Below are positions 55,052-63,112 of a DNA stretch of 64,000 nucleotides, piece after piece. The translations under genes and the position numbers were made by a program. Within the stretch, counting starts at the first letter, position 1, and the number at the start of each line of letters is the position of its first letter. Location: NCBI GenBank assembly GCA_029263855.1, contig JAJUFC010000003.1:1-64000 (forward strand), written 5' to 3'. The DNA comes from Candidatus Thermochlorobacteriaceae bacterium. Its GTDB lineage: Bacteria; Bacteroidota; Chlorobiia; Chlorobiales; Thermochlorobacteraceae. The notes beneath the pieces were generated by a model. That model was not told the origin of the DNA. It did not search any database and worked only from the letters and a program-made list of their open reading frames with translations.

Positions 55052-55243
55052 ATGAAAGCCTACGAAGAACTCAAAGCGATGGTCGCTTCCTTTGAAGAGG
55101 ATTTTCGCAAGTTTTACGAGAAGGGAAACAAATCTGCGGGCACGCGCGTGCGCAAACACATGGCGGATTTGAAGCGAAAAGCACAAGAAATTCGCCTCGA
55201 AGTTCAGTCTATGAAACAAGCCGAAAAACCCGAAGGCGAATAA
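55052..55243 (+). CDS. Small histone H1-like protein
   Basis: This 63-residue Lys/Glu-rich helical protein follows the pattern of chlamydial Hc1-type and Bacteroidota H1-like proteins: FEEDFRKFYEKGNKSAGTRVR and KHMADLKRKAQEIRLEVQ, with the K-G-N-K-S/A-A turn. Unlike Hc1 it lacks the basic tail, so it may be a shorter DNA-associated or nucleoid protein. It has its own terminator, and an AACTGAG-type sequence without a clear ribosome site precedes the ATG. Confidence 0.85.
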   Translation: MKAYEELKAMVASFEEDFRKFYEKGNKSAGTRVRKHMADLKRKAQEIRLEVQSMKQAEKPEGE

Positions 55244-55268
55244 CCTGTGGTTTTCAACAAACAAAAAA

Positions 55269-55294
55269 GGCTACTTCTCTCGAGTAGCCTTTTG
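55269..55294 (+). terminator. Terminator after the H1-like gene
   Basis: GGCTACT (55269-55275) pairs with AGTAGCC (55283-55289) around a 7-base loop and is followed by TTTTGTTTTT. A-rich sequence before it would let it also work on the other strand. Confidence 0.8.
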
Positions 55295-55344
55295 TTTTTC
55301 ACGCGATACTCCTTGACCACGATACTCCTTGACATTTTTCCCAA

Positions 55345-55382
55345 AAACAAAAAGCCCAATGCCATCAACGCATCGGGCTTTT
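55345..55382 (-). terminator. Terminator of the three-gene membrane module
   Basis: On the minus strand AAAAGCCCGATGC and GCATTGGGCTTTT (55382-55350) form a long stem with one mismatch, followed by TGTTTTTGG. It lies 22 bases past the stop of the last gene of the module. Confidence 0.8.
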
Positions 55383-55403
55383 CTTTCACCGCACTTGCGC
55401 AGT

Positions 55404-55844
55404 TTAATTTGCGGCAGGCACCGTTTGGCGCATGTCGTTTGTCGGTGCAGACGGTCGCAAAAACCACAAGAGCGCAATAATGATGGCTTGTGGCGTATGC
55501 ACGAGCGCAAAGTTCGACCAACTAATGATTTGTTGCGCGTTCAATACCTCCACCGTCGAGGTGATAGCACCGACGACTTGCTCGACCACCACAATCCACA
55601 GCAGTTTTTCATATTTGACCACATCGGTAGCAATGATGGCATAGGCGACCGCCAATACATACAAAACCATGCCATATTGGTGAAAAACGATGCTGGTTTG
55701 TGAATTGCTTGCGTAATCCTGCCAGCCATATAGAGAGGCACCCCAGCTCAAAAATATCGTTGAGCCGAGCGCGTTCAAGAGTTCCCAGGCGGCTAAAACC
55801 CACATCAAGCCTGAGAGCAGTTTGATTTTGGTGTTGCTATTCAT
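55404..55844 (-). CDS. Small 4-TM membrane protein (repeat-family module)
   Basis: This 146-residue protein has four predicted helices: about 8-32, 54-73, 78-100 and 108-128. The ATG at 55844 follows GGAGGA, a strong ribosome site; the frame extends upstream to 55931 without one. Its order of motifs (WELLNALGSTIF, FHQYGMVLYVLA, KYEKLLWIVVVEQVVGA) recurs in both halves of the 327-residue protein encoded at 56502, so the two are related. I know no function. It ends the three-gene set and has its own terminator downstream. Confidence 0.75.
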   Translation of the reverse strand: MNSNTKIKLLSGLMWVLAAWELLNALGSTIFLSWGASLYGWQDYASNSQTSIVFHQYGMVLYVLAVAYAIIATDVVKYEKLLWIVVVEQVVGAITSTVEVLNAQQIISWSNFALVHTPQAIIIALLWFLRPSAPTNDMRQTVPAAN

Positions 55845-55899
55845 GATGAATCCTCCAAATGAGTTGTTAATGTTACTGAATGAAAGAACAGAAAATCTG

Positions 55900-56493
55900 T
55901 CAGAGTCTCCTTGCAGGCTGTTGGTTGACAATCACCGGCTTCCCGAAGACTTTTGAAATGCGAAACATGCGCGTCCAAGTTTTGAGTCGCGCCCACCGAG
56001 CAACCAACAAGAGCGGGCAAAATAGCACGCACGCGCCGCGCTTTCCTAACAGCATTACTGACGCGCCTACTATCACGAAAAATATCGCTTGCAATAAATG
56101 CGCATCGATGTTCGTATAGTTAAATCCAAACGGCACCGTGATGATGTGCATCGTATCGGGACGAATCAGCCACGACACGGGTGCCCATAACACCGCTACT
56201 GCAAGCGTAAATACACGCCAGAAATTTGCGTCGAGTTTTACGCGCCGTCGCGCTAGAGGCTCTGCCCAATCTTGCGCCGCACCCAGCCAACACACCCAAC
56301 TGCACACGATTGGACCGTTCGTTACCGTTATGACAATCACCGCCGCCCAAAATATGCCCCCAACAATCGCCCAAACCATACTTGGCAAACGTGTCTCTAT
56401 CAGCACAAGGTTAATAACAACAAACACGACTTGAACTGCTCGTCGTTGCCACAGCAACGCTCTTGACTCTTCTTCTGACTCTGCTTGTCGCAT
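55900..56493 (-). CDS. NapH/NosR-like membrane protein without ferredoxin domain
   Basis: This 197-residue protein has about four membrane helices. Two short Cys motifs are reminiscent of NapH, NosR and CcoG membrane domains: GPIVCSWVCWLGAAQDW near 60-76 and KRGACVLFCPLLLVARW near 151-167 (each C-x3-C). The ferredoxin 4Fe-4S motifs that normally follow are absent, so only the membrane redox half is present. The first motif has CW in place of the usual CP. The ATG at 56493 has GGAAG before it. It lies 8 bases after the 4-TM-repeat gene. Confidence 0.7.
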   Translation of the reverse strand: MRQAESEEESRALLWQRRAVQVVFVVINLVLIETRLPSMVWAIVGGIFWAAVIVITVTNGPIVCSWVCWLGAAQDWAEPLARRRVKLDANFWRVFTLAVAVLWAPVSWLIRPDTMHIITVPFGFNYTNIDAHLLQAIFFVIVGASVMLLGKRGACVLFCPLLLVARWARLKTWTRMFRISKVFGKPVIVNQQPARRL

Positions 56494-56501
56494 CTTACTT
56501 C

Positions 56502-57485
56502 CTAATTTGTCTCACTCTGAATCGCCACGCTCACTTGTTCCTTCGGATATAGCGCATAAAAGAGCAAAAATGTGATGGCTTGCACTGAAAACACCGTTAG
56601 AAACTGCTGGAATAAAATGCTTCCAAAGAGCAACTCAATCACGGCACTTAGCGCGTTGATAATTTGTTGCGCCATCACAAATTCCAAGATTCGCAAATGT
56701 GAGAGCGGGAAATACGCGCCAAGCATCGTTACTAATCCAATGCCAAAGAGCATCACGCCTTGCTGATTTCTCACGATGTGATTGGCTTGCATCGCATTGA
56801 GCAAGTTCATTTCCGCTGTTCTGTCGCTACTAATGTTGGCAACACCGATTTCCCAAAAGACCGTTGAACCAAGTCCCCACAGCACCCACAGCACACCCAC
56901 AACAAGACACATGATTTGGATTGAAAGGCGTTGAAGCGACGGCGAGAGCGCTATGCCGAACAGTTTCTTTTGGGATAAAATTGACAGTTCCGCCTCTTTT
57001 GTGTGAGTGAGAACTTCGGTTGGAGCGTAACGCAAAAGCAAAGTGGCAAGAGTTATATCAATCGCGCAAGCAGGGATTATTTGGGCGAGCGTTAATTCGC
57101 CTTGCGTAAAGACATAAAGTCCAAGCCCCGCCATCAAGAGCCTTGTCAAGGCGAGCGCACGAATTAAGTTGCGATAGCGCACAGGCTCAGTTGCCGCAAA
57201 AACAGCAAGCAAAGAAAGTTGAATCACGAAAAAGCCGTATTGCCGAATGATTGAATGCGCATAGAGAAAACCCTCTTCGCCATTGATGAGCGTTGGAATG
57301 GGCGGCGCGAAAAACGGAGTCGAGATTTGCGCAAAGAAGATAAGGCATACTGCAAATTCAAGCGCGTGTAGTGAGGCTGAAATCAGCAGAAGCGTTCTTA
57401 CGGCTTTGTTCGCACGAGGGGAAGAGACGAAGAGTGCGCGGAAAAATGTTACCGCTCTCGGCAAAACCGAAGATACTACCGTCAT
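56502..57485 (-). CDS. Membrane protein with two 4-TM repeats
   Basis: This 327-residue protein has about eight predicted helices in two homologous halves, residues about 30-155 and 190-315. The first half reads IRQYGFFVIQLSLLAVFAATE and the second reads NQQGVMLFGIGLVTMLGAY, followed by FVMAQQIINALSAVIELL. The second half is closest to the small protein encoded at 55404. No known function is recognised. It heads the operon, and its start is 13 bases from an unusual repeat of TTAC/CTAC units. Confidence 0.75.
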   Translation of the reverse strand: MTVVSSVLPRAVTFFRALFVSSPRANKAVRTLLLISASLHALEFAVCLIFFAQISTPFFAPPIPTLINGEEGFLYAHSIIRQYGFFVIQLSLLAVFAATEPVRYRNLIRALALTRLLMAGLGLYVFTQGELTLAQIIPACAIDITLATLLLRYAPTEVLTHTKEAELSILSQKKLFGIALSPSLQRLSIQIMCLVVGVLWVLWGLGSTVFWEIGVANISSDRTAEMNLLNAMQANHIVRNQQGVMLFGIGLVTMLGAYFPLSHLRILEFVMAQQIINALSAVIELLFGSILFQQFLTVFSVQAITFLLFYALYPKEQVSVAIQSETN

Positions 57486-57496
57486 AAATGTAAAAG

Positions 57497-57524
57497 GTTA
57501 CAACGTTACTACGACTACTACAAA
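57497..57524 (-). promoter_or_regulatory. Short tandem TTAC/CTAC units before the membrane module
   Basis: GTTACAACGTTAC is followed by TACGACTACTAC within 28 bases, just upstream of the first gene's start. GTAGTA and GTTGTAAC are the same units on the coding strand. Regular spacing suggests a binding site or a leader hairpin, but no regulator is known. Confidence 0.35.
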
Positions 57525-57620
57525 ATAAAAATCAAAACCCTGCGATATAGGTTCAGTGGTTTTTGGTTTGGAACGTTGGTAAAACTTACATTTTGTTTTT
57601 ACCACTTCCAATTTATCTGT

Positions 57621-57968
57621 TTACCTTCGCCGACGTTGGCGTTTGAAATCGTAAAAATGCCGTTCCATCTTCACGGTTTCGTCGGCGTTGAATGTTATGC
57701 CTTCGTCTTGCAGAAGCCGTTTCATCAGGTCAGGCGGTCCGAAGTGATGTTTGCCTGTGAGCGCGCCGAATCGATTGACGACGCGATGCGCAGGAACATC
57801 AGTCCCAACGCATTGACTCAATGCATAGCCAACCATTCGCGCCGAGAGTTTCGTTCCAATTTTTTCAGCAATCGCGCCGTAAGTCGACACCTTGCCTTCG
57901 GGAATTTTTCGAACAAGCGCGTAGACTTTCGCGTAAAAATTATCCTTCGCTTTCTTCTCTTTTTGCAC
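57621..57968 (-). CDS. Alkyltransferase-like protein (ATL)
   Basis: This 115-residue protein is like the C-terminal domain of O6-alkylguanine-DNA alkyltransferases, but the active-site PCHR is PAHR (Pro59-Ala60-His61-Arg62), so it cannot accept alkyl groups. VSTYGAIAEKIG and SARMVGYALSQC with the Arg finger are present. ATL proteins bind O6-alkylguanine and pass it to nucleotide excision repair. The GTG start at 57968 overlaps the dapA stop by 1 base (TAGTG), so the two are translated from one message. Confidence 0.9.
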   Translation of the reverse strand: MQKEKKAKDNFYAKVYALVRKIPEGKVSTYGAIAEKIGTKLSARMVGYALSQCVGTDVPAHRVVNRFGALTGKHHFGPPDLMKRLLQDEGITFNADETVKMERHFYDFKRQRRRR

Positions 57969-58876
57969 TACGCCACGCTTTCGGGGTTGAGCAATCCGAG
58001 CCGTTCCATTTCCGCATCAAGTTTGGCTTTTGCCGCCGCGCTGGCTTCAACCATCGGCAAGCGATAAACTTCCTCAATCAGTCCCATTTTGGACATCACA
58101 TATTTGACGGGTATCGGATTGGACTCGATGAAGTTCATCAAAAAGAGGTTGATGTAACGATGATGAATCCGTTGCGCTTCGGCGAGATTGCCCGCAAAGA
58201 CGGCGTCAACGAGCGATTTGACGGCTTTCGGAACTTCATTTGCCGCAACAGAAATCACGCCGTCGCCGCCCATTGCCATCATCGCGAGCGTGAGCGGGTC
58301 GTCCCCAGAAAGCACGGCGAGGTGGTCGGGGCGATTGCGCAAGAGTTCCATCACTTGCGTTATGTTCCCCGAAGCCTCTTTGATGGCGATGATGTTCGGC
58401 GCATCGATTGCCAAGCGAAGCATCGTATCAACGGCGACGTTGCTACTCGTGCGCGTCGGCACGTTGTAGAGAATCACGGGCACGGACACGGCGTCGGCGA
58501 CGGCGCGAAAGTGACGGTAATAACCTTCTTGCGTCGGCTTGTTGTAGTAAGGCGCGACGGAAAGAATGGCTTCCGCGCCCGCTTTTTCGGCGGCTTTGGC
58601 AAGTTCAACGGCGTGATGCGTTGAATTGCTTCCTGCGCCTGCCATCACACGAATTCTGCCCCGCGCCTCGTCCTTGACGATTTCAATGATGCGTCGCTGT
58701 TCGTCGGCGGAAAGCACGGGCGATTCCCCCGTCGTGCCGCACGGAATGATAATGTCCGTTCCTCCTTCCACGTGAAAATTCACCAATCGCCGCAAGGCGA
58801 CTTCATCGAGCGATTCATCGCGCTTGAACGGGGTTACGAGGGCGACGGCAGAGCCGGAAATCGTGCGTCTTTTCAT
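57968..58876 (-). CDS. dapA: 4-hydroxy-tetrahydrodipicolinate synthase
   Basis: This 302-residue TIM barrel condenses pyruvate with aspartate semialdehyde, the first committed step of lysine/diaminopimelate synthesis. The Schiff-base Lys166 is in IAIKEASG, Tyr137 in [10 protein letters not shown] with Arg142, and Thr48-Thr49 in CGTTGES; Tyr111 completes the usual triad (PYYNKP). Length is normal. It is the first gene of a pair with the ATL gene. Other dap genes are not in the window. Confidence 0.96.
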   Translation of the reverse strand: MKRRTISGSAVALVTPFKRDESLDEVALRRLVNFHVEGGTDIIIPCGTTGESPVLSADEQRRIIEIVKDEARGRIRVMAGAGSNSTHHAVELAKAAEKAGAEAILSVAPYYNKPTQEGYYRHFRAVADAVSVPVILYNVPTRTSSNVAVDTMLRLAIDAPNIIAIKEASGNITQVMELLRNRPDHLAVLSGDDPLTLAMMAMGGDGVISVAANEVPKAVKSLVDAVFAGNLAEAQRIHHRYINLFLMNFIESNPIPVKYVMSKMGLIEEVYRLPMVEASAAAKAKLDAEMERLGLLNPESVA

Positions 58877-59027
58877 TCTTGAACGTAAAGTTTGATGTTG
58901 TCAAAGGTTGATGGAAATTTAAGCGTTTGCGTGCGAATTCAGACTCAAATTTTTGAAACCTTACCTGCAACTTTCACGATGAAAAAATTGAAGGCAGTTG
59001 AACTTAAACCTGTGGGAGGAGCGAACG

Positions 59028-59195
59028 ATGTGGAGCATTTGGATTCTCTTTGCGGTCATCGGACTGTTGCGCGTGATGTCCTTTTTGATTGAGGAACGCC
59101 GACAAAAAAAACATGGGATTCATTATCCTATTGCACGGCATCTTTCGGCGTTAGATTTTCATCAGCCTCTGAACACGCCCAAAAGCGCCGCTTAG
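59028..59195 (+). CDS. Small single-TM protein, 55 aa
   Basis: The ATG at 59028 follows GGGAGGAGCGAACG, one of the best ribosome sites in the window. The product begins with a membrane helix (WSIWILFAVIGLLRVMSFLI) and has a short charged cytoplasmic tail (EERRQKKHG). I recognise no family. Its location between dapA and pstB shows no clear link. It is short, so it could be spurious, but the start signal argues for a real gene. Confidence 0.55.
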   Translation: MWSIWILFAVIGLLRVMSFLIEERRQKKHGIHYPIARHLSALDFHQPLNTPKSAA

Positions 59196-59351
59196 TTCTC
59201 GCCGATGGTGGCTATGTTTTGTGGATTGCGCCGCAACTTGCGCACTGTCTCTCCCTTATGTTTGAAACAATTTCTTAATGCAATCGGCGCGCACTTTTTC
59301 TTAACTTTATCACTTAAAATATCTTCAAAACCCTGATTTAACTTGAACGGA

Positions 59352-60212
59352 ATGAAGCCGAATCCGCAAGAAAACGCTACGACCGCGAAACTCACCGGCA
59401 CGCCGAATTCCAACCCGCAGAGCACAGAGCCCTCCGCACCGCGCCTTCGCGACGACACACCCGTTGTGCTTGAAGTCAAAGAGATGAAGTTTTTTTATGG
59501 ACAAAGTCAGGCTCTTTACGGCATCAATTTGGACGTGCGAAGGGGCGAAGTTGTTGCTCTGATTGGTCCGTCGGGCTGTGGCAAGTCAACCTTGCTGAAA
59601 GCCATCAATCGCATTCACGAAGTTTCCAACGAAGTGCGCGTGGAAGGCGAAATCTTGCTGGACGGCGCGAACATTTACGACAGTTCAACGGACATCACCC
59701 TGCTCCGCCGCCGCGTCGGAATGGTGTTCCAAAAACCCAATCCCTTTCCGAAATCCATTTACGACAACATCGCCTACGGAATGAACATCGTGGGCGGATT
59801 CACGAAAGCGCAAATCGACGAGACCGTCGAGCGATGCCTGAAACAAGCGGCGTTGTGGGACGAGGTCAAAGACCGATTGCAGAAAAACGCGCTCGGCTTG
59901 TCGGGCGGACAGCAACAACGACTTTGCATCGCGCGCGCCCTCGCTACCGAACCCGAAGTCGTTTTGATGGACGAACCTTGCTCCGCCTTAGACCCGATTT
60001 CCACTCAAAAAATCGAGAACCTCATCGAAGAACTCAAATCGCGCTACACCATCATCATCGTTACGCACAATATGCAACAAGCGGCGCGCGTCAGCGATAG
60101 AACCGCCTTTATGATGCAAGGCAAATTGATTGAGTATGACGACACGGGCGTTATCTTCACGAAGCCCGCGCAAAAACTCACCGAAGATTACATTACGGGG
60201 CGTTTCGGCTGA
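59352..60212 (+). CDS. pstB: Phosphate ABC transporter ATPase PstB
   Basis: This 286-residue ATPase has an extra Pro/Thr-rich N-terminus of about 40 residues, then Walker [10 protein letters not shown], the PstB motif [18 protein letters not shown], the signature [16 protein letters not shown] and Walker [14 protein letters not shown]. It powers phosphate import with PstC and PstA. The ATG at 59352 is chosen over a TTG at 59343. phoU follows after 30 bases. pstS and pstC are about 40 kb away and pstA is absent from the window. Confidence 0.96.
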   Translation: MKPNPQENATTAKLTGTPNSNPQSTEPSAPRLRDDTPVVLEVKEMKFFYGQSQALYGINLDVRRGEVVALIGPSGCGKSTLLKAINRIHEVSNEVRVEGEILLDGANIYDSSTDITLLRRRVGMVFQKPNPFPKSIYDNIAYGMNIVGGFTKAQIDETVERCLKQAALWDEVKDRLQKNALGLSGGQQQRLCIARALATEPEVVLMDEPCSALDPISTQKIENLIEELKSRYTIIIVTHNMQQAARVSDRTAFMMQGKLIEYDDTGVIFTKPAQKLTEDYITGRFG

Positions 60213-60242
60213 TGCTATTTCAACGCAAATTCTCGCTCGCGA

Positions 60243-60896
60243 ATGCACAAGACTTTTGAACAATCCTTAAACGAACTGCAAGACGTGATGCGTCAGTTGG
60301 CAAGTCAAACCGAAGACTGCGTCATTGACGCGATTGAATCGCTGAAACATCGCGACATCGCCCTTGCCAAAAGCGTCATCGAGCGCGACGAACAGGTCGA
60401 CCGAATGGACATTAACGCCGACGCGCTCGCTTCCACCATTTTAGCTCGACAGCAACCCGTCGCCAGCGACCTTCGCTTGATTATCGGCGCGATGAAAATT
60501 TCAAACGACCTTGAACGCATCAGCGACCACGCCGTCAACATCGCTGAATCCGCAATTACCCTTTCGTCTTGCGCCTCGATTCCTGAATCCGACAACCTTT
60601 TCTATATGGCGGCACTCGTTCAAGACATGTTGCTCGCCGCGACCGAATGTTTTGAAGAGCGCAATACAATTATCGCGCGCGGCATCATCAACTCCGACGC
60701 AGAAGTCGATGAATACAACAAAATCATCACGCAAAATTTGATTGAGGGAATGTCGGCGCAAACGGTCGATGTCAAAGCAGGAATGGACGTCGTGAGAGTA
60801 TGCAAAAATTTGGAGCGCATTGCTGACCTCTCCGTCAACATCGCCGAAGACGTGATTTACATTCACGACGGCAAGTTTGTTCGCCATAATCTTTGA
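60243..60896 (+). CDS. phoU: Phosphate signalling protein PhoU
   Basis: This 217-residue all-helical protein forms two three-helix bundles with metal-binding motifs ERDEQVDRMDINADALA and NSDAEVDEYNKIITQNL. DLERISDHAVNIAESA and NLERIADLSVNIAEDVIY are the repeated PhoU signatures. It links PstSCAB to the PhoR/PhoB sensor and represses the pho regulon when phosphate is high. Position after pstB is typical. Confidence 0.95.
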   Translation: MHKTFEQSLNELQDVMRQLASQTEDCVIDAIESLKHRDIALAKSVIERDEQVDRMDINADALASTILARQQPVASDLRLIIGAMKISNDLERISDHAVNIAESAITLSSCASIPESDNLFYMAALVQDMLLAATECFEERNTIIARGIINSDAEVDEYNKIITQNLIEGMSAQTVDVKAGMDVVRVCKNLERIADLSVNIAEDVIYIHDGKFVRHNL

Positions 60897-60932
60897 ACAA
60901 GGGAACTTCCTCTTGCCGCCGTGAATCGTTTT

Positions 60933-61385
60933 CTACTGCTGAGAGACTTTTGACAGCCTGAATGTTGCGCGTCCGACCACTCTGATGCTTCCATCGTCGT
61001 CGCTTGTGAGTGCCATCGTAGCGCGCTTGCTTGTTGCGGTGAGTTCTTGCACTTCCATTTCTTGCTCGTCAAGGTAGCCGCTATCGAAGCGAATCTTATT
61101 TCCTGAAATTGAAAAATTACTTATCTCCTCGCCGCCATTGTTGGCGAAGTTGAAGGTCGCGCGATTCTGGCAACAGTAGCGCACTGTTGCGCCAAGTAAT
61201 TCATCGCGAAGCGGATTGAGAATCGGCGCGCTGACCGTTACCTCGTCGAACCGCCATGTGCCCTCTATCTGAGCGAGCGAGAGCGAAATGCCAGAACCTC
61301 CCGCAGGGGATTCCTCTTTGCCGCACCCAGCCGCGATGAGCGCGACGATAAAAAACAACGCGCGAAAGAAAATTTGCTTTGCCAT
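60933..61385 (-). CDS. Lipoprotein, lipocalin-like
   Basis: This 150-residue protein has a lipobox IAAGC (Cys21). The mature part resembles small lipocalin-like envelope proteins: LAQIEGTWRFDEVTVSAP, then ISGNKIRFDSGYLDEQEMEV and RVVGRATFRLSKV. No catalytic residues are visible. It is the last of three lipoprotein genes on this strand, 46 bases after the previous one. Its stop is 36 bases from the convergent phoU stop. Confidence 0.72.
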   Translation of the reverse strand: MAKQIFFRALFFIVALIAAGCGKEESPAGGSGISLSLAQIEGTWRFDEVTVSAPILNPLRDELLGATVRYCCQNRATFNFANNGGEEISNFSISGNKIRFDSGYLDEQEMEVQELTATSKRATMALTSDDDGSIRVVGRATFRLSKVSQQ

Positions 61386-61431
61386 TGGAAGAACTTGGTT
61401 AATGTTTTGGAAAGTTGATGAACGACACTCG

Positions 61432-62361
61432 TCATAAACGGCGAATCACAAAAGAAAGTCGCGCCTCCGAATACGACCCGAACACCCCAACCACATCTGC
61501 CGAACCTATAATCGTAGAACGCTCTGTGATGCGCTTTGTTGACTGCTCACGATGCCACATTGACCAGTTTGGTTGTTCAACAGGGTCCGTTGAGAACCCA
61601 GTGGAAGCATCAGCATCGTCAACCCATGGCTGATAAACCTTCGTGTAGTTAGAGTCCATGGCATGATATTGCAGACTAACCAAATTATGCTGTCGTTCCG
61701 CCATAATCACAAAAGTTTTCCTGCGTGGTAGAAAAGAATATATCCGAAATGTTTCATCAAAAACTTCGTGCTTAAGAAAGTGGCGATACATCATCGCGCC
61801 TAAAACAGGATGCCAATCAATATTGAACCAAACGCCTTGCGTTTGAGGCGAAACAAATAAGTTGAGCGTGTCGTTGTGTCGCGGACTTTGAATGCGCACA
61901 CGGTCAGGGACAGTGGTCACGCCATACAACGCCTTTCCGCCGTATCGAACTTCCAAATGATAGGTTTCTCGATGGCGAACATTCAATGCGTTTTGAACAT
62001 CACGATAAAACCCGTTTCCAACCGATGTAAATACCACCTCTTGCCCGTCCGCGCCACGCACGCGCACTTGCGCGTCGTCTCTACCAAACACATCGCAGGT
62101 ATATTGGTTACGCATGCCATTCAACTGACGGTTGATTTGGGTATCCAATCCGGCGGGCGGGCGGCGCGCATTGAGGTTCGGTGCGATGCGCCCAACAAAT
62201 ATCTCATGCGGGTGCGTGCGAAGGGAATCGGGCGCAAGTAGCCCGACAATCAGGTCATATTCTCTGTCCAAGACTGGCTCACTATATATTCCGTCTATCC
62301 AATCACAAGCCGATAGGGTGAGCGTGGCTAACAATACAGGAAGCGCTTTTCTCAGTTTCAT
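61432..62361 (-). CDS. Lipoprotein, possibly DUF4249-like
   Basis: This 309-residue lipoprotein has lipobox LSAC (Cys19). AAGGAG lies 6 bases before the ATG at 62361, a clear ribosome site. The beta-rich body with DAQVRVRGADGQEVVF, TYHLEVRYGGKALYGVTTVP and WFNIDWHPVLGAMMYR recalls DUF4249 proteins of Bacteroidota, which lie near TonB receptors. This is tentative. It is transcribed after the frameshifted lipoprotein gene with a 10-base gap. Confidence 0.65.
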   Translation of the reverse strand: MKLRKALPVLLATLTLSACDWIDGIYSEPVLDREYDLIVGLLAPDSLRTHPHEIFVGRIAPNLNARRPPAGLDTQINRQLNGMRNQYTCDVFGRDDAQVRVRGADGQEVVFTSVGNGFYRDVQNALNVRHRETYHLEVRYGGKALYGVTTVPDRVRIQSPRHNDTLNLFVSPQTQGVWFNIDWHPVLGAMMYRHFLKHEVFDETFRIYSFLPRRKTFVIMAERQHNLVSLQYHAMDSNYTKVYQPWVDDADASTGFSTDPVEQPNWSMWHREQSTKRITERSTIIGSADVVGVFGSYSEARLSFVIRRL

Positions 62362-62371
62362 AACAATCTCC

Positions 62372-62996
62372 TTAATCTTGATACAATGTATTGTAGGCGT
62401 TCAGTGAGGCGTTCCAATCATTTGGAAAAAGCGTGAGCACGCGCTGGGAACCGTCTATGAGATGAACCAAGAGCTGTGAAGGCGTTGTTATTCGATTTCC
62501 ATTATCGTCCTCGTCAGGGTAACTTTCGCCGTCAGGGTCAATCATAGAACGCAATCGCGGGATGTTCAAATCCACCGCTCTGAAATGTCGGGGTTTGGCT
62601 TTGATTTGAAATTTTTCTCAGCGCGCTTGCCGCCGCTTCAGGATTCCAAGCGTGAACTTCAAAAAAGTGAGGAACGCCGTTGATAAGGACTTGCGTATTT
62701 GCTAATCCTGAAATGATAGAATCCAATGGCAATCCAACTGAAAGACTTTGGGTGAGACGATGCGCATGCTTTTGATGAGATTGGGCGATTTTTGAGGGCA
62801 GGGTCGGGTCTTGGGACAACACACTTAAAAAATTATCCAGTCCTTTTCGTAATTCTTGCGGCGTGTTCGCCTCGATTCGCGTCGGGTCGGTTGTTGAGAC
62901 GGGTGATTCATCGCGGGTGCAGGCAGTGAGCGATGCGATAAGCAAAATCGCAGAGAGCAATCGGAATGCGCGAAGGGTAGACGAGGAGTTTGTCAT
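62372..62996 (-). pseudogene. Lipoprotein with a one-base frameshift
   Basis: A signal peptide with lipobox SLTAC (Cys26) starts a frame that ends with PAIAFYD and a stop at 62538. The next frame goes straight on with DPDGESYPDEDDNGNRITT to a stop at 62372. Removing one T from GATTGAC (about 62543-62549) gives a 207-residue protein with FYDDPDGESY, so this is one gene with a one-base insertion. No ribosome site precedes any start in the second frame. Real decay or an assembly error both fit. It opens the lipoprotein cluster. Confidence 0.72.
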
Positions 62997-63112
62997 TGGA
63001 GAAAAATGTTTGAGTTAATGTAAATGAAATGTTGAATAAAAAACAGAATTAGAACAAGGCAACAATTGAGGAAAGTTCCAAGCGTTCTTTTTTCAGTGAA
63101 AAAAAAGATTTG

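Noticed and set aside
59274-59342. Repeated CTTAAT/CTTAAC/CTTAAA units before pstB as a second Pho box.
   Set aside because: Spacings are 26, 13 and 24 bases, not the 11-base period of the site before pstS.
62372-62575. The second frame of the lipoprotein as a separate gene.
   Set aside because: It has no ribosome site, starts inside the first frame, and continues its sequence after a one-base correction.
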